Part shown: positions 37,566 through 50,280 of the stretch, one piece after another
Position numbering within the stretch: position 1 is the stretch's first letter
Layout of the letters: every line of letters begins with the position of its first letter
Assembly: GCF_028502605.1 (NCBI RefSeq)
Contig: NC_079233.1
Span: forward strand, 6,200,001-6,264,000
DNA length: 64,000 nucleotides
Direction of reading: 5' to 3'
Origin: Trichoderma breve
Lineage: Eukaryota > Ascomycota > Sordariomycetes > Hypocreales > Hypocreaceae
Notes under the pieces: generated by a model
What the model was told of the DNA's origin: nothing
What the model saw: the letters and a program-made list of their open reading frames with translations, nothing else
The model's database searches: none
Made by a program: the position numbers and the translations under genes

Positions 37566-37849
37566 ACTCGTACGAGCTGAAAGGATCCGGGGAGGTGGAG
37601 TGCTGTACGGTGCTGACCACCCGCAGCTTCGGAGTCGGACCGTTCGTGGGGAACTGTATTACCCCGCAAAATCCGTTCCTGGTCCCGACCCCCACGCCTA
37701 AATAATTGTGCGGGGTAGTATCCATAGGGGTCGGCCTAGTAAGTCTAAAAAAAGCAACTCGTAAAGCTAGCAAGTGGAAAGATCAGCTTATCTCCTATTA
37801 CGGCAGGTGCAGGGGTCGCAGGTCATATGAGGTTAAAATTCGAGTACTG

Positions 37850-38440
37850 CTATTGGGGCGGTATTCTTTTGCTACGGGGGCGGTACCTATTCTTTTGCTA
37901 CTGGGGTGATGTCTCACCCAATTAGGAAAATGGATCCCTTGAATCCAAAATCTCCCACGTTTTCACTGGGCTTTTAAAAATATAAAAAAAAGGTTATGAA
38001 AATATAGATATAATGTATATAATAAAGTTTAATACTTTCCTCTAATTTTTATTTCTTATGTTATAATAGGCTGAAAAATTTAAATAGAAATTTAAATACA
38101 TGAATATTGTTTTAGCTTGTTATATAATAAAAATAAATACACTCAGAAAATTATAATAATTTATATCAATAAATAACTGTTTTTATAAAGAAATTACTTC
38201 AGTTTTCCTTTATTTAACAAACAAAATTAAAATTGAAAATTACTATTGTTTCTTATAGTAATTCTTTATAAATAAACAGGGGAAAAAAAAAGAAAAAAAA
38301 AAAGAATAAATTTAGCTTATAAATAATGTATAACAATCTTTAAAAGTATTTTTATATTTTTTCTAAGGCTTTTGTTATTTATAATTAAAGATAATGTTTT
38401 TCTTGACTTTTTCAAAGTACTTCCAATACCGCCCCAATAG
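37850..38440. mobile_element. AT-rich element with 16 bp terminal inverted repeats
   Basis: The left end reads CTATTGGGGCGGTATT (37850-37865) and the right end (38425-38440) is its exact reverse complement. Between them about 440 bp (37970-38410) is extremely AT-rich with homopolymer tracts and no open frame. A partial direct repetition of the left end (GGGGCGGTA plus CTATTCTTTTGCTAC) follows at about 37865-37910. This fits a MITE or a RIP-degraded transposon, but no target-site duplication is obvious. Confidence 0.5.
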
Positions 38441-38449
38441 TCTAAAATT

Positions 38450-38784
38450 CAGCCCTTGAAATAGTGCTTGAGTCTCTTTGTCATACACCACGAGCAAACC
38501 ATCCATATGGGCTCCCAAGAACAGGTTTTCGGAGCCATGAATCCATCGAATTTCGACGCCCCCATAGGCTCAACTTGCAGATAGGTAAAGCCCCTGCCGG
38601 GGCGTATGTGGAACATACATGTAGCTAATGCAAGAGGATCACCCCGATGATACGCCGTGCAATAGCGGGCTTGGCGGGGATCAACTGCTTTGGCCTCAGT
38701 CCGGTGTTTAGCTAACCTCGCCCTAGCATCTCCCCGCAGCCATCGCTTCGGCCCGTTAGGTGGCTGCTGCCAGTGACTAATCAT
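38450..38784 (-). pseudogene. decayed coding fragment, family not recognised
   Basis: Coding-like sequence in normal composition lies directly beside the AT-rich insert. One minus-strand frame runs MISHWQQPPNGPKRWL and so on, but around 38450-38560 a different frame looks more protein-like ([30 protein letters not shown]). A frame change in the middle suggests a broken gene. I cannot name the family. Confidence 0.3.
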
Positions 38785-39457
38785 GCTGTTGCCGCCGTAG
38801 CTAATCCCTGTGTAGGACTAGGTCTACTAAGATCTTGCTAACGATGTCTTTCGCGCCCGTTCTGGTGGTGCTGTCTCCATCTCGTGTTATATCTGTTATT
38901 TACTCACTCGTATATACTTACTTAAAATCTTATTAATATTACATACTAGTACTTCACTACAGAGCTAACACTGCATAATCCTAGTCATTATAGATAAAAG
39001 GGCTCTAAGCAAGGGCCCCCCATCAATACTAATCAGTGTGCGGAGAAATGCGACTCTGTCTTCCGTCTAATCACGGCATCCTTTCGGACACTCTTTCGGA
39101 CAAGGTAGACGCTTGGATGAGCAGGATGAACACTCCGACGCTATAATAGCCAAAAGAGGACCCATATTGGAATCACAGTCCGTTTGCAGGCAATCCTTGC
39201 GGGGGTCGGAGACTATCGATAGATAGACGTAAACTCGACGCTGAGCGGCAGGTATTTACTCGTATATGGATTCTCGCTGCCCGTGTCTGTTGAATGCGAC
39301 CATAAACATTCGCTTTAGGCAAACATCTTTCCTTCTTGTCGTGTTGCATCACCTGGAGTGCACTGTAACCCCTTTCCCGTGCATGTGATCCTCAATTTTC
39401 TTCTCCTCCTCTCCAACCCGCCGCTTCTCCCTTGGCTTATGAGCCTTGTGTCTTATC

Positions 39458-42400
39458 ATGGGGAGCATATCAAATCATGGGCCTGACGAGGCCATCGCCA
39501 TCGTTGGCATTGCTTGCAAGCTTCCACAAGAAGCCTCAACCGTCGAAGGCTTTTGGCAATTCCTCCTGCAAGGACGAAGCGCACATACACCATGGCCAGA
39601 AGATCGCTTCGGAGCTGGCCACTATCATCCCGACAATGAGCGAGTCGGAACACACTCAGTCAAAGGGGCGCATTTCTTGGCCGAACCGCCCGAATATTTC
39701 GATGCACCCTTTTTCGGCATCACCAAAGGTGAAGCCATTTGCATGGACCCTCAGCAACGTCTAGTGTTGGAGAACGTCTACCATGCTCTAGAGAATGCAG
39801 GAATCCCACTCTCCGAAGCCACTGGATCCAACACGTCCGTCTATGTGTCGGGCTTCAATCACGACTATCTCTCCATCATAAATGCGGATCCGGAGAGCCC
39901 TTTGCGATATCGTGCAACGGGATTGACCAACTCCGTCCTCAGTAACCGAGTCTCTTGGTTTTTCGATTTCAAAGGTCCAAGCATGACCATCGATACTGCC
40001 TGTAGCAGCTCCGTAGTGACACTTCATCAGGCGTGCCAGAGTCTACTTAGTGGCGAGACCGACATGGCCGTATCCAGCGGAGTCACAGTCTTGGCTTACC
40101 CCAACGATGTGGCCTCCATGTCTTATCAAGGATTCCTATCGCAAGACGGGCGGTGCTTTAGCTTTGATCACCGTGCCAATGGCTACGCTCGTGGCGAGGG
40201 AGTCGGGACGATCATTGTAAAGCGTTTGAGTGATGCCATTCGAGATGGCAACTCTATAAGAGCCGTCATTCGGGGCACTGGTGTGAACTCGGACGGCCGA
40301 ACTCCTGGATTGACCAACCCGGATAGTCTGGCGCAGGAAAGGCTGATCAGGACGGTCTACGCAAGGGCAGGCTTGAGTGTCGACGATACGGCCATGGTCG
40401 AGGCTCACGGGACAGGCACCGCGGCGGGTGACCCGATCGAAGCCAATGGAATTGCGAGAGCCTTCTCAGCTCGGCCAAGGAATCTCCCTCCGCTGTACAT
40501 TGGGGCTTGTAAGTCCGGCCTTGGCCATTTGGAGGGCGCGGCAGGTGCTGCAGCCATCATCAAGTCTGTTCTTGTCCTTGAGAATGGAATCATCCCCCCA
40601 AACGTCAATTTCGAGAAAGTCAATCCCAAGATCCCGGCATCAAAATGGCGGCTTCAATTCCCTCTTGAACCAACGCCTTGGCCCACGACCGGCTTGCGCA
40701 GGATCTCTGTCAACTCCTTTGGAGTCGGCGGTACAAACGGCCATGTTGTTCTCGATGACGCTTTTCACTATCTCCAGGAGCGTGGGTTGACCGCGAATCA
40801 TTATACACGACCTTTGCCTCCGACCAAGGCAGATCTTGATCTCGTAAACGGCGATGGATTGAACATCACCAATGGACATGTAAATGGTCTCACCAACGGC
40901 CATCCCAACAGTGCTGGAGATAGCAATGGGACCCAACCTCAGCCTACCAATGGCTTGGAAAATCGACGCACAATCGAGCTTGCCGGAGACTGGAAGGCTT
41001 TCGATTCAATCGAGTATCCACCAAAGCTCATTCCCTTTTCTGCTTTCGATGAAGAAGGCAGCAGTCGCGCAGCAAAAACACAGGCAGAATTCCTCCATGC
41101 CAGGCCTGAGTTGATATCCAACTCCGAAAGTTTGACCTATCTAAACAATCTTGCCCATACAATGAGTCGGCGCTCGAAGCTGGCCTGGCGGAGTTACGCA
41201 TTAGCAAGGTCGCTGGTCGATCTCGAGACACGTCTGGCTTCGCCCTTGCCCAAACCGCTGCGAGCTCGCACCAATGTCAACGTAGCCTTTGTGTTCACAG
41301 GTCAGGGAGCACAGTGGTATGGCATGGGACGTGAGCTACTCTGCTACCCAGTGTTCCGTGAGAGTCTGGCTGCGTGCAGAGCTTATTTGCAGACCGAATG
41401 TGGCTGCCCCTGGGATCTCCTCGACGAGCTCGCCAAAGACAAAGAACATAGTCGTCTTGATCAAGCAGCCTTGGCTCAGCCGGCGTGCACTGCCCTTCAA
41501 GTTGCGCTTGTGGATTTGCTGCAATCGTGGAATATCAAGCCCAGCCGTGTCGTGGGCCATTCCTCCGGCGAGATTGCTGCTGCTTACTGCGCTGGCCTTC
41601 TGACTCGCGAATCGGCCTGGCGAGCTTCTTATTTCCGTGGACTAGTCACCGGGAGGCAGACGGCCGAGACCAAAGGCGCTATGCTTGCTGTCGGGTTGGG
41701 TCCAGAAGCGCTCGCCCCTTATCTTGACCGAATTCATGCCCAACTCTCTGGCGAATTGGTTGTGGCATGTCTCAACAGTCCTCGCAGCAGCACCGTCTCG
41801 GGTGATGTGCAGAAAGTCGAAGCTTTGCAACAAGTCTTGGAGGCTGACGGGCTCTTCGCGAGGAGGCTCAAGGTCCCAAATGCCTATCACTCTGCGCATA
41901 TGAAGGAATTCGCAGATGAATACGTCCGTCTGGTGGGTACGCTCCACGCACCGAGCGAGCCACCTCAGCCACCTGTGGTCATGTTCTCGAGCGTCACGGG
42001 GGAAGCAGTTGAAGGCGGTTGTCTCTCCATTGACTATTGGACCAAGAATCTCCTAAATCCAGTGCGTTTCTCCGATGCCCTGGCAGGCCTCTGCTTTAGC
42101 CGCACAACCCAAACACAGGCCACCCTCCGTGCAGATGCTGCTGGAGCCAACGTCTTTGCGGATGTTTTGATTGAGCTTGGCCCTCATGGAGCATTGCAAG
42201 GCGCCATAAGAGATGTGCTCGCAGCTCATGCCGAGGGCGTTGCGGTAGCATTCCTCCCGGCATTGAAACGCGATGCCCCTGGGGCAGACATAATCCTGAA
42301 CGCCATAGGCTACCTTTATGCCCGCGGGTATCCGATCAACGTTGATGACGTGAATAGCAGCGCTGATACGACTGGTGGAAAAGGGTCTCGCCCATTGCGT

Positions 42401-45400
42401 ATACTTCCTGAACTTCCTGGATACCAGTTCAACCATTCCAACAAGTTTTGGTGGGAGAGTCGCTTAAGTAAGAACTATCGCCTCCGCAAAGAGATCAGAC
42501 ATGACCTGTTCGGTGCTCCAGTACCCGACTGGGACGTGAACGCTCCTCGATTCCGCAATTTTCTGCGAATCTCCGAGCAGCCATGGCTACGAGATCACAT
42601 CGTTACTGATAACATCATCTTGCCTGGCGTAGGCTACGTGATTGCGGTAATCGAAGCAGCCAGACAGCTGGCTGATCCAAATGCACAATTGAGCGGCTTC
42701 CGGCTTCGAGATATCAACATGAAACGTGCATTGATCGTGCCCGACACGAAAGAAGGAATCGAAGTAATGTTGAATTTCAAGCCAGTTGATGAGTCCAGTG
42801 TCGGAACTTCGGCTCATTGGCGTCGGTTTTCAGTAGTGTCCTATAACCCAACCGCGAGCGACTGGATCGAACACTGCACTGGATACGTTGCCGTGGATTA
42901 TGAGACATCTACCCCCAACCCAGTCGACGAGGGACGGGAAGCCCGTCTTGACACAGAACGCTGGCGCGCCGCTTTCACTGCTGCAGAAGAGCAGTGTCAA
43001 TCTCCCTGGGACTTTACCAAGGCCTATGAGCGGATGGCAAGAATCGGGCTGAACTTTGGACCGCTGTTCCAGAACTGCTCGGCTGTCAAGGGTACCTTTG
43101 ACCATGGTGGCCAGACCATGGGCACAGTCACCGTTCCTGACGTTGCAAGTGTTATGCCCAAGGGCAAGGTATCTCCGCACATGATGCATCCAGCTTGCAT
43201 GGACAGCTTGATGCACTTTGCGCTGGCCGCGATCATGGACGCCACAGGGAAGAGCAAACTCGAAGTGGCCATGGTGCCGCGGTTCATCAAAGACATTTGG
43301 ATTTCTGCGGCACTGAACTCGGAGCCTGGTCATGTCTATCGTGCTCACAGCCAGACACGTAAGATTGCGTTTGAGAAGTTCTCGACAGATGTTGTCGTCT
43401 GGGATGGTCCCACTCAAGAACCCCGTATCTCCTGGAGTGGAATTGAGGCAAGCCCCCTGGATTCCGCCGCACAGAGTTCGCTCGGCGCAGAAAAGTTGTG
43501 TCACGAGATTGAATGGGTTCCTCACGTGGACATGTATCTCGAAGGAGGCGACGTCGCTTCGTTCGCTGAGATGCCCAAGCGTGATTTGGACTCGGAGCAA
43601 GCTGGAATCGAGATCGAATCTCGCATGCAGCTGGCCTCGGTACTTCTTGTCCTGGACGCACTGGAGAAACTAGATGGCAAGATGCCGGCCGCTACTCAAG
43701 GTCATCTCTGTCGGTATTTCGAGTGGATGAAGCACGTCGAGAGCGATCTACAGCTCGGCAAGGTGACCGGTATCCAAGCCTCTGAGGTTGAGCGACTCAA
43801 ACATGACCACGCTGCGAAGGTGGAGCTATACAAACAGGTTGCTTCGGACACTTCGTTCGGTGAGTTGGTAGAACGAATGGGCAGCAACATCGTGCCCGTC
43901 TTAAGAGGCGAGACAGACCCACTGCACCTCATGTTCGGTAAGGATGACATACTCGATCGAGTCTACAGACGAACAGCGACCTTGAACGACCTGCCAGCGC
44001 AACAGAAGGCCTATTTGAACATATTCGCCAAGAATAAGGCCAATTTACGCGTGCTCGAGGTGGGTGCCGGTACTGGCTCGTCCACTGCGCAAGTACTCGA
44101 TGCCCTTGCCCCCATCGCAGATGATGGGGCGTCCATTGCTAGCAGCGTGTCACATTACATGTACACTGATGTTTCAGCCGCCTTTTTCGAACAAGCGAGG
44201 CAGAAATTCCAGCCATACACGAACATCATGGAGTACCGAGTTCTGGACGCAGAACAAGACATCGCCAAGCAAGAGAGCTTCGAAGTCGGGAGCTATGATT
44301 TGGTTGTAGCTCAGAATGTCATCCATACCACCACCGACCTCACCAAAACACTGAGTAATATTCGCCAGTTGCTGAAGCCCGGGGGCCGCCTGCTTCTACA
44401 AGAAGGTAGAAGGCAGGATTACTACTGGTCCGGGCTATCATTTGGCCAGCTGCCAGGGTGGTGGAATGGCACTGAATCCATGCGTCAATGGATGCCATGG
44501 GTCTCATCCAAGCAGTGGAATGAGGTCCTCGAGGCGGCTGGTTTTACGGGAGCGCGCTTCGAACTTCCCGATAGCCACAATGAAGAGCTCCATAGCCAGA
44601 GTCTTTTTGTGGCCCAGAACCCTTCTGCAGACGCCAAAGAGCCCGGTACCATATGGAAGAACGTTGTGCTCGTCACACTCCCTAGCTCCGAGCAAAGCAA
44701 GACTCAAAGCTTGTTGCAAGACATCAAAGACAAGTTGAACGAGAATCTCCGGTTCCAGAACATCAGCACTGTATCCCTGCTAGAGTTGGAAGGGGTTGAG
44801 TATAGCCAAAGTCTCTGCATCGTTCTAGCAGAACTCGAACGTCCTGTGATTGCAGATCTGCCCCAGGCCGAGTACGAGGGTGTCCGCAAAATGCTGATTG
44901 AGGCTAAAAGCATCTTGTGGGTAGCTGGAGATGACCTTTTCTGCCCCCAGTACGGAGCCATAACCGGCATGATGCGTACAACCAGATGGGAACGTGACTT
45001 GGACGATTCCAACCTGGTCACGCTGAAAATCTCTGAGCCTCGACCTGAAAATACCTCGCTGAGTGCGTCGATTCGAAGGCTGTGTGAGGCGCAGTTCTCG
45101 CGCACTCTTACAGTTGAGAACATGAATGGCGAGTTCATGCTTCAAGATGGCCGGATCTGGACGAGTCGGCTCCGCGAGGCCATTCGTGCAGATGAATACT
45201 TGCAAACGACTCTGTACCGCTCAGAAGCAGTCCCAACGCTGGCCAAGGATGCTGGCAGGCCCATCAAGCTCACGACAACTGTTCCCGGTCTGCTAGAAAA
45301 ACTTGAGTGGGTGACCGACGAGACGTACAATCAGCCACTCTCCGATACAGAGGTAGAAATCGAGATAAAAGCTGTTGGCCTCAACTTCCGCGATCTCATG

Positions 45401-47481
45401 ATTGCCATGGGAGAGCATACGGCGTACTCGATGGGCAGTGAAGCAGCTGGCATCATCTCTCGCGTGGGCCCCAAAGTAGTCGACTTCGCTCCTGGCGACA
45501 GGGTTGTCTACATCTGTGGCCTGGACCATGTCGGGTGCATGCACACGTATGGTCGTTTGGATCAATCGACAGTCGCCAAAGTCCCCGATGGACTCAGTCT
45601 CGAGATGGCTGCTGGCTTGCCTGTTGTCTATGCCACAGTCATTTACAGCCTACGGGAGACGGGTCGCTTGATGGCCGGCGAAACCATCCTTATCCATGCT
45701 GCTGCCGGTGGTGTGGGACAGGCTGCGATTCGTTACGCTCAACATATTGGCGCCGAGGTGTATGTAACCCTATCGACTGCCGTGAAGCGAGACGTAAGTT
45801 TATTGCCGTGACAATCGAAGTTCTTTTACACTTTTTGCTAACAAAGAATCAGTTGATAATGAAGGAGTTCGGGATTCCAGAGGATCACATCTTTTCAAGT
45901 CGCGACCTCACATTTGTCCAGGGTATATTGCGTATGACAAAAGGCAGAGGCGTTGACGTAGTCTTGAATTCGCTCTCTGGTGAGGCGCTGCGCCGCTCAT
46001 GGGATCTGGTGGCACCCTTCGGTCGTTTCATTGAGATTGGTAAGAAAGACGCCATGATGAATGGCAAAGTAGATCTTCGGCCCTACTTGCGCAACGTGAC
46101 CATGGCGAGCGTTGACCTCGTTTCCATGATGAAGAACAAACCGTTCCTCATCAAGATGCTGACAGAGGAAACGATGCGGCTGTGGAAAGAGGGCGTTGCA
46201 CTGCCTGCAGCACCAACTACGATTATGCCCATGTCGCAGGTGGTGGATGCACTTCGCATTCTCCAGGGCGGCACGGGCATGGGCAAGATTGTTCTGGTGC
46301 CTCGGGAGGATGACGTTCTGCCAGTCCTTCCACCGTCACCGGCGCCGCTTAGCTTCCGTCCAGATGCATCCTACGTGCTCAGCGGCGGCCTTGGAGGTAT
46401 TGGACGTAGCGTTGCTGCATGGATGGCTTCACGAGGCGCTCGAAACTTGATCTTCCTTTCCAGCAGCGGCCGCATCACTCCAGCCGTCACAACGATGCGC
46501 GAGGCTCTCGAAGCAGACGGATGTAGTGTGCATATCTTCACATGTGATGTCGGCGACAAGGAACAGCTGCGTCTCGTTCTCGAACAGTGCAAGACCCTCC
46601 CACCTATAAGAGGCGTCGTCCAAGGAGCAATGAAGCTAAAGGACGTCATGCTCGAGAACATGACGTACGAGGAATTCCAGCTGGCTATCAGACCCAAGAT
46701 TCAAGGTTCGTGGAACCTACACGAACTTCTGCCCCGGGATATGGATCATTTCATCATGCTGTCTTCAGCCACTGGCGTCCTCGGCAACCGGGCTCAGGCC
46801 AACTACGCCGCAGGAAATACCTTCCAGGATGCGCTGGCGCACTTCCGTCGGCAGCAAGGTCAAGCGGCCACGACGATCGACGTTGGCGCAGTGCTAGACG
46901 TCGGATACGTGGCCGATCACGCGGACCGCCTCGCCATGACAAAATACCTAGGCAGTATGATGAAAGTGCTGCGCGAAGAAGAGTTGCTTACGCTCATTGA
47001 GTACGGCATGAACGCTTCTCTGCAGTCGCCTGCACAGCTCGTTACGGGCATGACTCCGTTGGACAAGCATCGTGCTCGAGGCGTGCCGATGCTCAGTTAC
47101 ATGAACTTCCCTCTCTTCACGCAGCTGCGGCGGCTCAATACGCAGCAAGACGGCGCAGGGGCCGCCGGGGGCGATGGACCTGACGTTGAAGCGCGGCTTC
47201 GAGCGGCTCGGACTCTTGATGAGGCGGCTCAGATTGTGGTGGAAGCGGTCGTTGATAAGCTGTCTTCCTTGCTCTCAATTGCAATCGAGGATGTGGATCC
47301 GACGCGGACTATCAGTGCCAATGGCGTTGACTCGCTTGTTGCGCTGGAACTGAGGACGTTTATGGCGAGAAAGGTCAAGGCGGATGTGCCTGTGTTGGAA
47401 ATCATGGGCTCGTTGAGTCTTGCTCAGCTGTGTAGGAAGATAGCATCGACGAGCAAAGCGGTTGAGTTGCCGACGGCATGA
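39458..47481 (+). CDS. highly reducing polyketide synthase (KS-AT-DH-MT-ER-KR-ACP)
   Basis: Two exons (39458..45793, 45853..47481) with one 59 nt intron (GTAAGT, CTAAC) give 2654 residues. The start is ATG at 39458 (MGSISNHGPDEAIAIVG). Active-site features in order: KS Cys182 (DTACSSS), His317 (HGTGT) and His357 (GLGHLEG); AT Ser702 (GHSSGE); DH His1047 (LRDHIVTDN); C-methyltransferase LEVGAGTGSS at 1533-1542; ER nucleotide site HAAAGGVGQ from 2080; KR GGLGGIG from 2290 and NYAAGN near 2430; ACP Ser2606 (GVDSL). All reducing domains look intact, so a reduced, possibly C-methylated chain is expected. There is no thioesterase or reductase at the end, hence trans release. The product cannot be told from sequence. 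Confidence 0.96.
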
Positions 47482-48034
47482 GACAAGTAAAATAAGTCCC
47501 GAGTCACGGGTAGAGATAATATAAACCAAGATGATGTCTTTGAAATGTATTCAACACGTGACCCTTACACGTCTGCTACAAGTCCCGTGCGTGCCACGAG
47601 GAGAAGTTGAAGAAAGTACAACCCACTAGCACAGTACCTACATGTAATCAGCAACTACCTTAGTACCTACCTTAGGTATTTCTAATGAGACAAATACTAA
47701 GTACCTAGGTAGGTAGGCTCTTCTACTTCGATATATACCTAGTAGTAATGAACTTACAACTTGTAAATATAGCAAAGAATCGCCTAACTACACCTTTTTA
47801 ACAGTAACAAAGCCCATTTCTAGTTGCTATATGTTCGGATAGTATAGTATTTAGTTTTTATAACCCTTTAAATAGTATCTATCTTCCTTTTGGCTTTAAA
47901 GTAGCTGGTACATGAAAATAAATAGAAAAGGGACTTTTACTGATTGTTACCGGTTACGTTGCTCGTACCTAGTGAACTGCAACACTAACAAAGTAGATGC
48001 TTGTGGGCTGTACATTCTATCTCTTGCATACACA
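47482..48034. other. intergenic, 3' side of the PKS and methyltransferase genes
   Basis: A convergent gap between PKS and methyltransferase. Short repeats of CCTAGGTA/ACCTAC type lie at about 47640-47720, then AT-rich sequence. No gene is supported. Confidence 0.4.
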
Positions 48035-48901
48035 TCACTTCTTCCTCAGCACCCACGTCACCATCTCCTGATCGATCACAGGGCCCCTCCCCAAGCTCAG
48101 ACACTCGTCGACGGCGTCGTGCGCAATCTTCTCGAACTTGGCGGCCTCGACGCTCGCCTCGCCCTCGCGGGCCCGCAGACTGGCGACTACCTCCTTGGTG
48201 CCCAGCGCCATGAGTTCCTGATGCATAGCGATGACCTCGGGCTTAGTGGGGCGGACACGGTCGTAAGCGACCAGCTCCACGCCAGGCACCTCGCCGGACT
48301 CGACCCTCTGATGCAAATCGCCAACCCAGGTGGCCCGGGCGACGTGTCGGGCGGGATCTTTGATGTAATCGATCAGCGCCTGCATTTTGGGTGTTGAGGT
48401 GCCGTCTGGGGCGGAGACGGCGGCGGTGGTCAGGTCCCATTCCTGCCAGTGCAGATAGCCCCCGGGCCTCAGCATAGACAGCAAGCGGGCGATCAGCGGA
48501 CGCGGATCGCCGGGCTGTAGGGAGACGAAGTGGCGGAGGCAGAGGACATCGTAGCGCGCGAGCAGGGAGTCCGGCAAGGGGTCCTGGAGGACGTCGAGGA
48601 CCGCAAAGGTCGCATTGGCGGGCCACCAGTGCTGGTTGGGGACCTGGGCGAGGGAAATGTCAGAGGCTTCGACGCGGGCTTCGGGGTGGGCCCCGGCGAG
48701 GGCAAGGGCGAAGATGCCGGTGCCGGTGGCGATTTCAGCCACGTGGGAGCCGGGCCCGATAGGGACGTCCGGGTGCAGCAAGTAGCCTAGACCGGTGACG
48801 AAGACGGTGTGCTGGAGGTGCAGGCGGGCGGAGGAGAGCAAGTCACGGTTAAGGGGGTAGTGCTCGCGGGGTTGCGGGTCGGGCTCGCCGTCGTGGGACA
48901 T
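48035..48901 (-). CDS. SAM-dependent methyltransferase
   Basis: A 288-residue, intronless protein, ATG at 48901. Class I motif: VAEIATGTG at residues 54-62, then EASDIS (acidic residue for ribose), and LRPGGYLHWQEWD, which is typical of the fungal UMTA-like metabolite methyltransferases. Such enzymes methylate oxygen atoms of cluster products. The gene is notably GC-rich compared with its flanks, and as a result is open in several shadow frames. Its place next to the PKS suggests O-methylation of the polyketide; this is inference. Confidence 0.87.
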   Translation of the reverse strand: MSHDGEPDPQPREHYPLNRDLLSSARLHLQHTVFVTGLGYLLHPDVPIGPGSHVAEIATGTGIFALALAGAHPEARVEASDISLAQVPNQHWWPANATFAVLDVLQDPLPDSLLARYDVLCLRHFVSLQPGDPRPLIARLLSMLRPGGYLHWQEWDLTTAAVSAPDGTSTPKMQALIDYIKDPARHVARATWVGDLHQRVESGEVPGVELVAYDRVRPTKPEVIAMHQELMALGTKEVVASLRAREGEASVEAAKFEKIAHDAVDECLSLGRGPVIDQEMVTWVLRKK

Positions 48902-50280
48902 GGCTTAAGGTAGACGAGAGTTGGGGGATGCGTTAATAGGTCCGAGAGAATGGTTAGGTTGCCTAATAGAATGTCCAACGGGAGAGACAGTTGTATATAT
49001 AAGGAGTCGCTGACGGCTAACGACCTTCCGATCTAGCCTTTTATAGTTTACTTAGTAATAATATAAGGAATTTTCTCTCCTAATATAAGTTATAAGAGCT
49101 CTTTTAATATAGATTATAGTGAAATAATAAATCTACTGAGTATATAAAGTAGAGCAGTAGAAATTAATAGGAGTATATATAGAGTATTAAGTACTGTTCT
49201 TGTACGGTTACTACCCTACCATAGACTGTTGCATATAAGTTCAAGGAACCATTTGATCTAGCTGCTGTAGCCTCGTTCCAACTGGAACAAGGCCACCGTC
49301 ACAGTTAGCGATCATTTTGTCAGGATAACTTGTCTCGTTCTTCGTATCTAGATGAAGGAAGCCTTCTTCCTTTAAACCACCAAGCCGGGCCGAGTAGTCA
49401 TCTATCCTAGCCGCTACAGGTCACAAGCCCGATCAAATTCCCCTATCAAAATATCTACCCCGTTGAACTTAGAACCTCCTTCCTACGGAGTAGACGAGCG
49501 GTTAACCACATGCTTCGATTGGCCATGTTTGGACACTCGTCCAGGCGCCATTGGTGGGTTACATCAATATACGAGAGACTTCCGGGACGCAGAGACCCTG
49601 TTGCTTACTACTTGTTGCACCTATCTAGTGTCTTCATTTCCCCATCTTCGGCGTAAAACCCGGCGTTTCCCATCCGCAGATACTAGTAGATCTGCAGTAA
49701 GAAAAAGGCGTCGTTCACGGCTTCGCTCAATGCACGCCCCCCCTGGAGCTACCCCGCCTACTCCTACTACCCCGCCTACTACCCCGCACCGTCCTACTGT
49801 ATATGTTATCTTGCAGAACTTGACTGTAGGTACCTCAGATACAGGTATAAACTCAGTAGTCTAATTTTGGGACCAACCTATAGCATCTCAAGAAGACAGA
49901 TCCATTGAGTTATACACGTACAATTACAATCAACCTTAGTCATAACGATGTAGGTCAGCACGTCCACGGGTCCTTTACTATCGTTATAGAACGGTTATTG
50001 CAATAGACCTGGGGGCTTCCAGGCTTCTAGATTTCTGGGCACCTAGGCACAGCAGATAATATCTACATTACTCATCTACGTATGGTTTTTATCTTTCGAG
50101 TGCCAGCAGCGACCATTCCACTCCATGGCGTTTTGTGCCTGTTTACTGGACGTCGGGTCCTTTTATGTTACATGGTCAGAAGTGTCTCGCGCAGTCGCCT
50201 TGACGAGGAATGAGAGTTGAAAGTTGAATCACCGCCTATACTCCCACCTTCCAAGGATTATAGAACGAGCGGGATCGACT
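48902..50280. other. intergenic inside the cluster, AT-rich patch
   Basis: About 1.4 kb between the methyltransferase and the second P450. An AT-rich patch occupies roughly 49030-49200. A plus-strand frame at 49463-49864 encodes Thr/Pro-rich low complexity near its end and matches nothing I know; I do not call it a gene. Confidence 0.4.

Larger units (their letters stand above)
37566..39457. promoter_or_regulatory. P450/PKS divergent intergenic region with insert
   Basis: About 1.9 kb between two divergent cluster genes. The middle is occupied by an AT-rich element with terminal inverted repeats (37850-38440) followed by a decayed coding fragment (38450-38784). The remaining ~280 bp next to the P450 and ~670 bp next to the PKS should carry the promoters. 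Confidence 0.5.

Noticed and set aside
42830..43600. 256-codon minus-strand frame inside the PKS
   Set aside because: Antisense to the PKS DH and linker region with no domain match; an artefact of high-GC coding sequence.
47640..47720. Telomere-like or regulatory repeat from CCTAGGTAGGTAGG sequence
   Set aside because: Too short and imperfect; such tracts are common in fungal intergenic DNA and do not match TTAGGG arrays.
48243..48626. 127-codon minus-strand frame within the methyltransferase gene
   Set aside because: GC-rich third positions keep alternate frames open; the methyltransferase frame has the SAM motifs.
49463..49864. 133-codon plus-strand frame with Thr/Pro-rich tail
   Set aside because: Low complexity, unusual composition and no recognisable domain; more likely chance than a gene.
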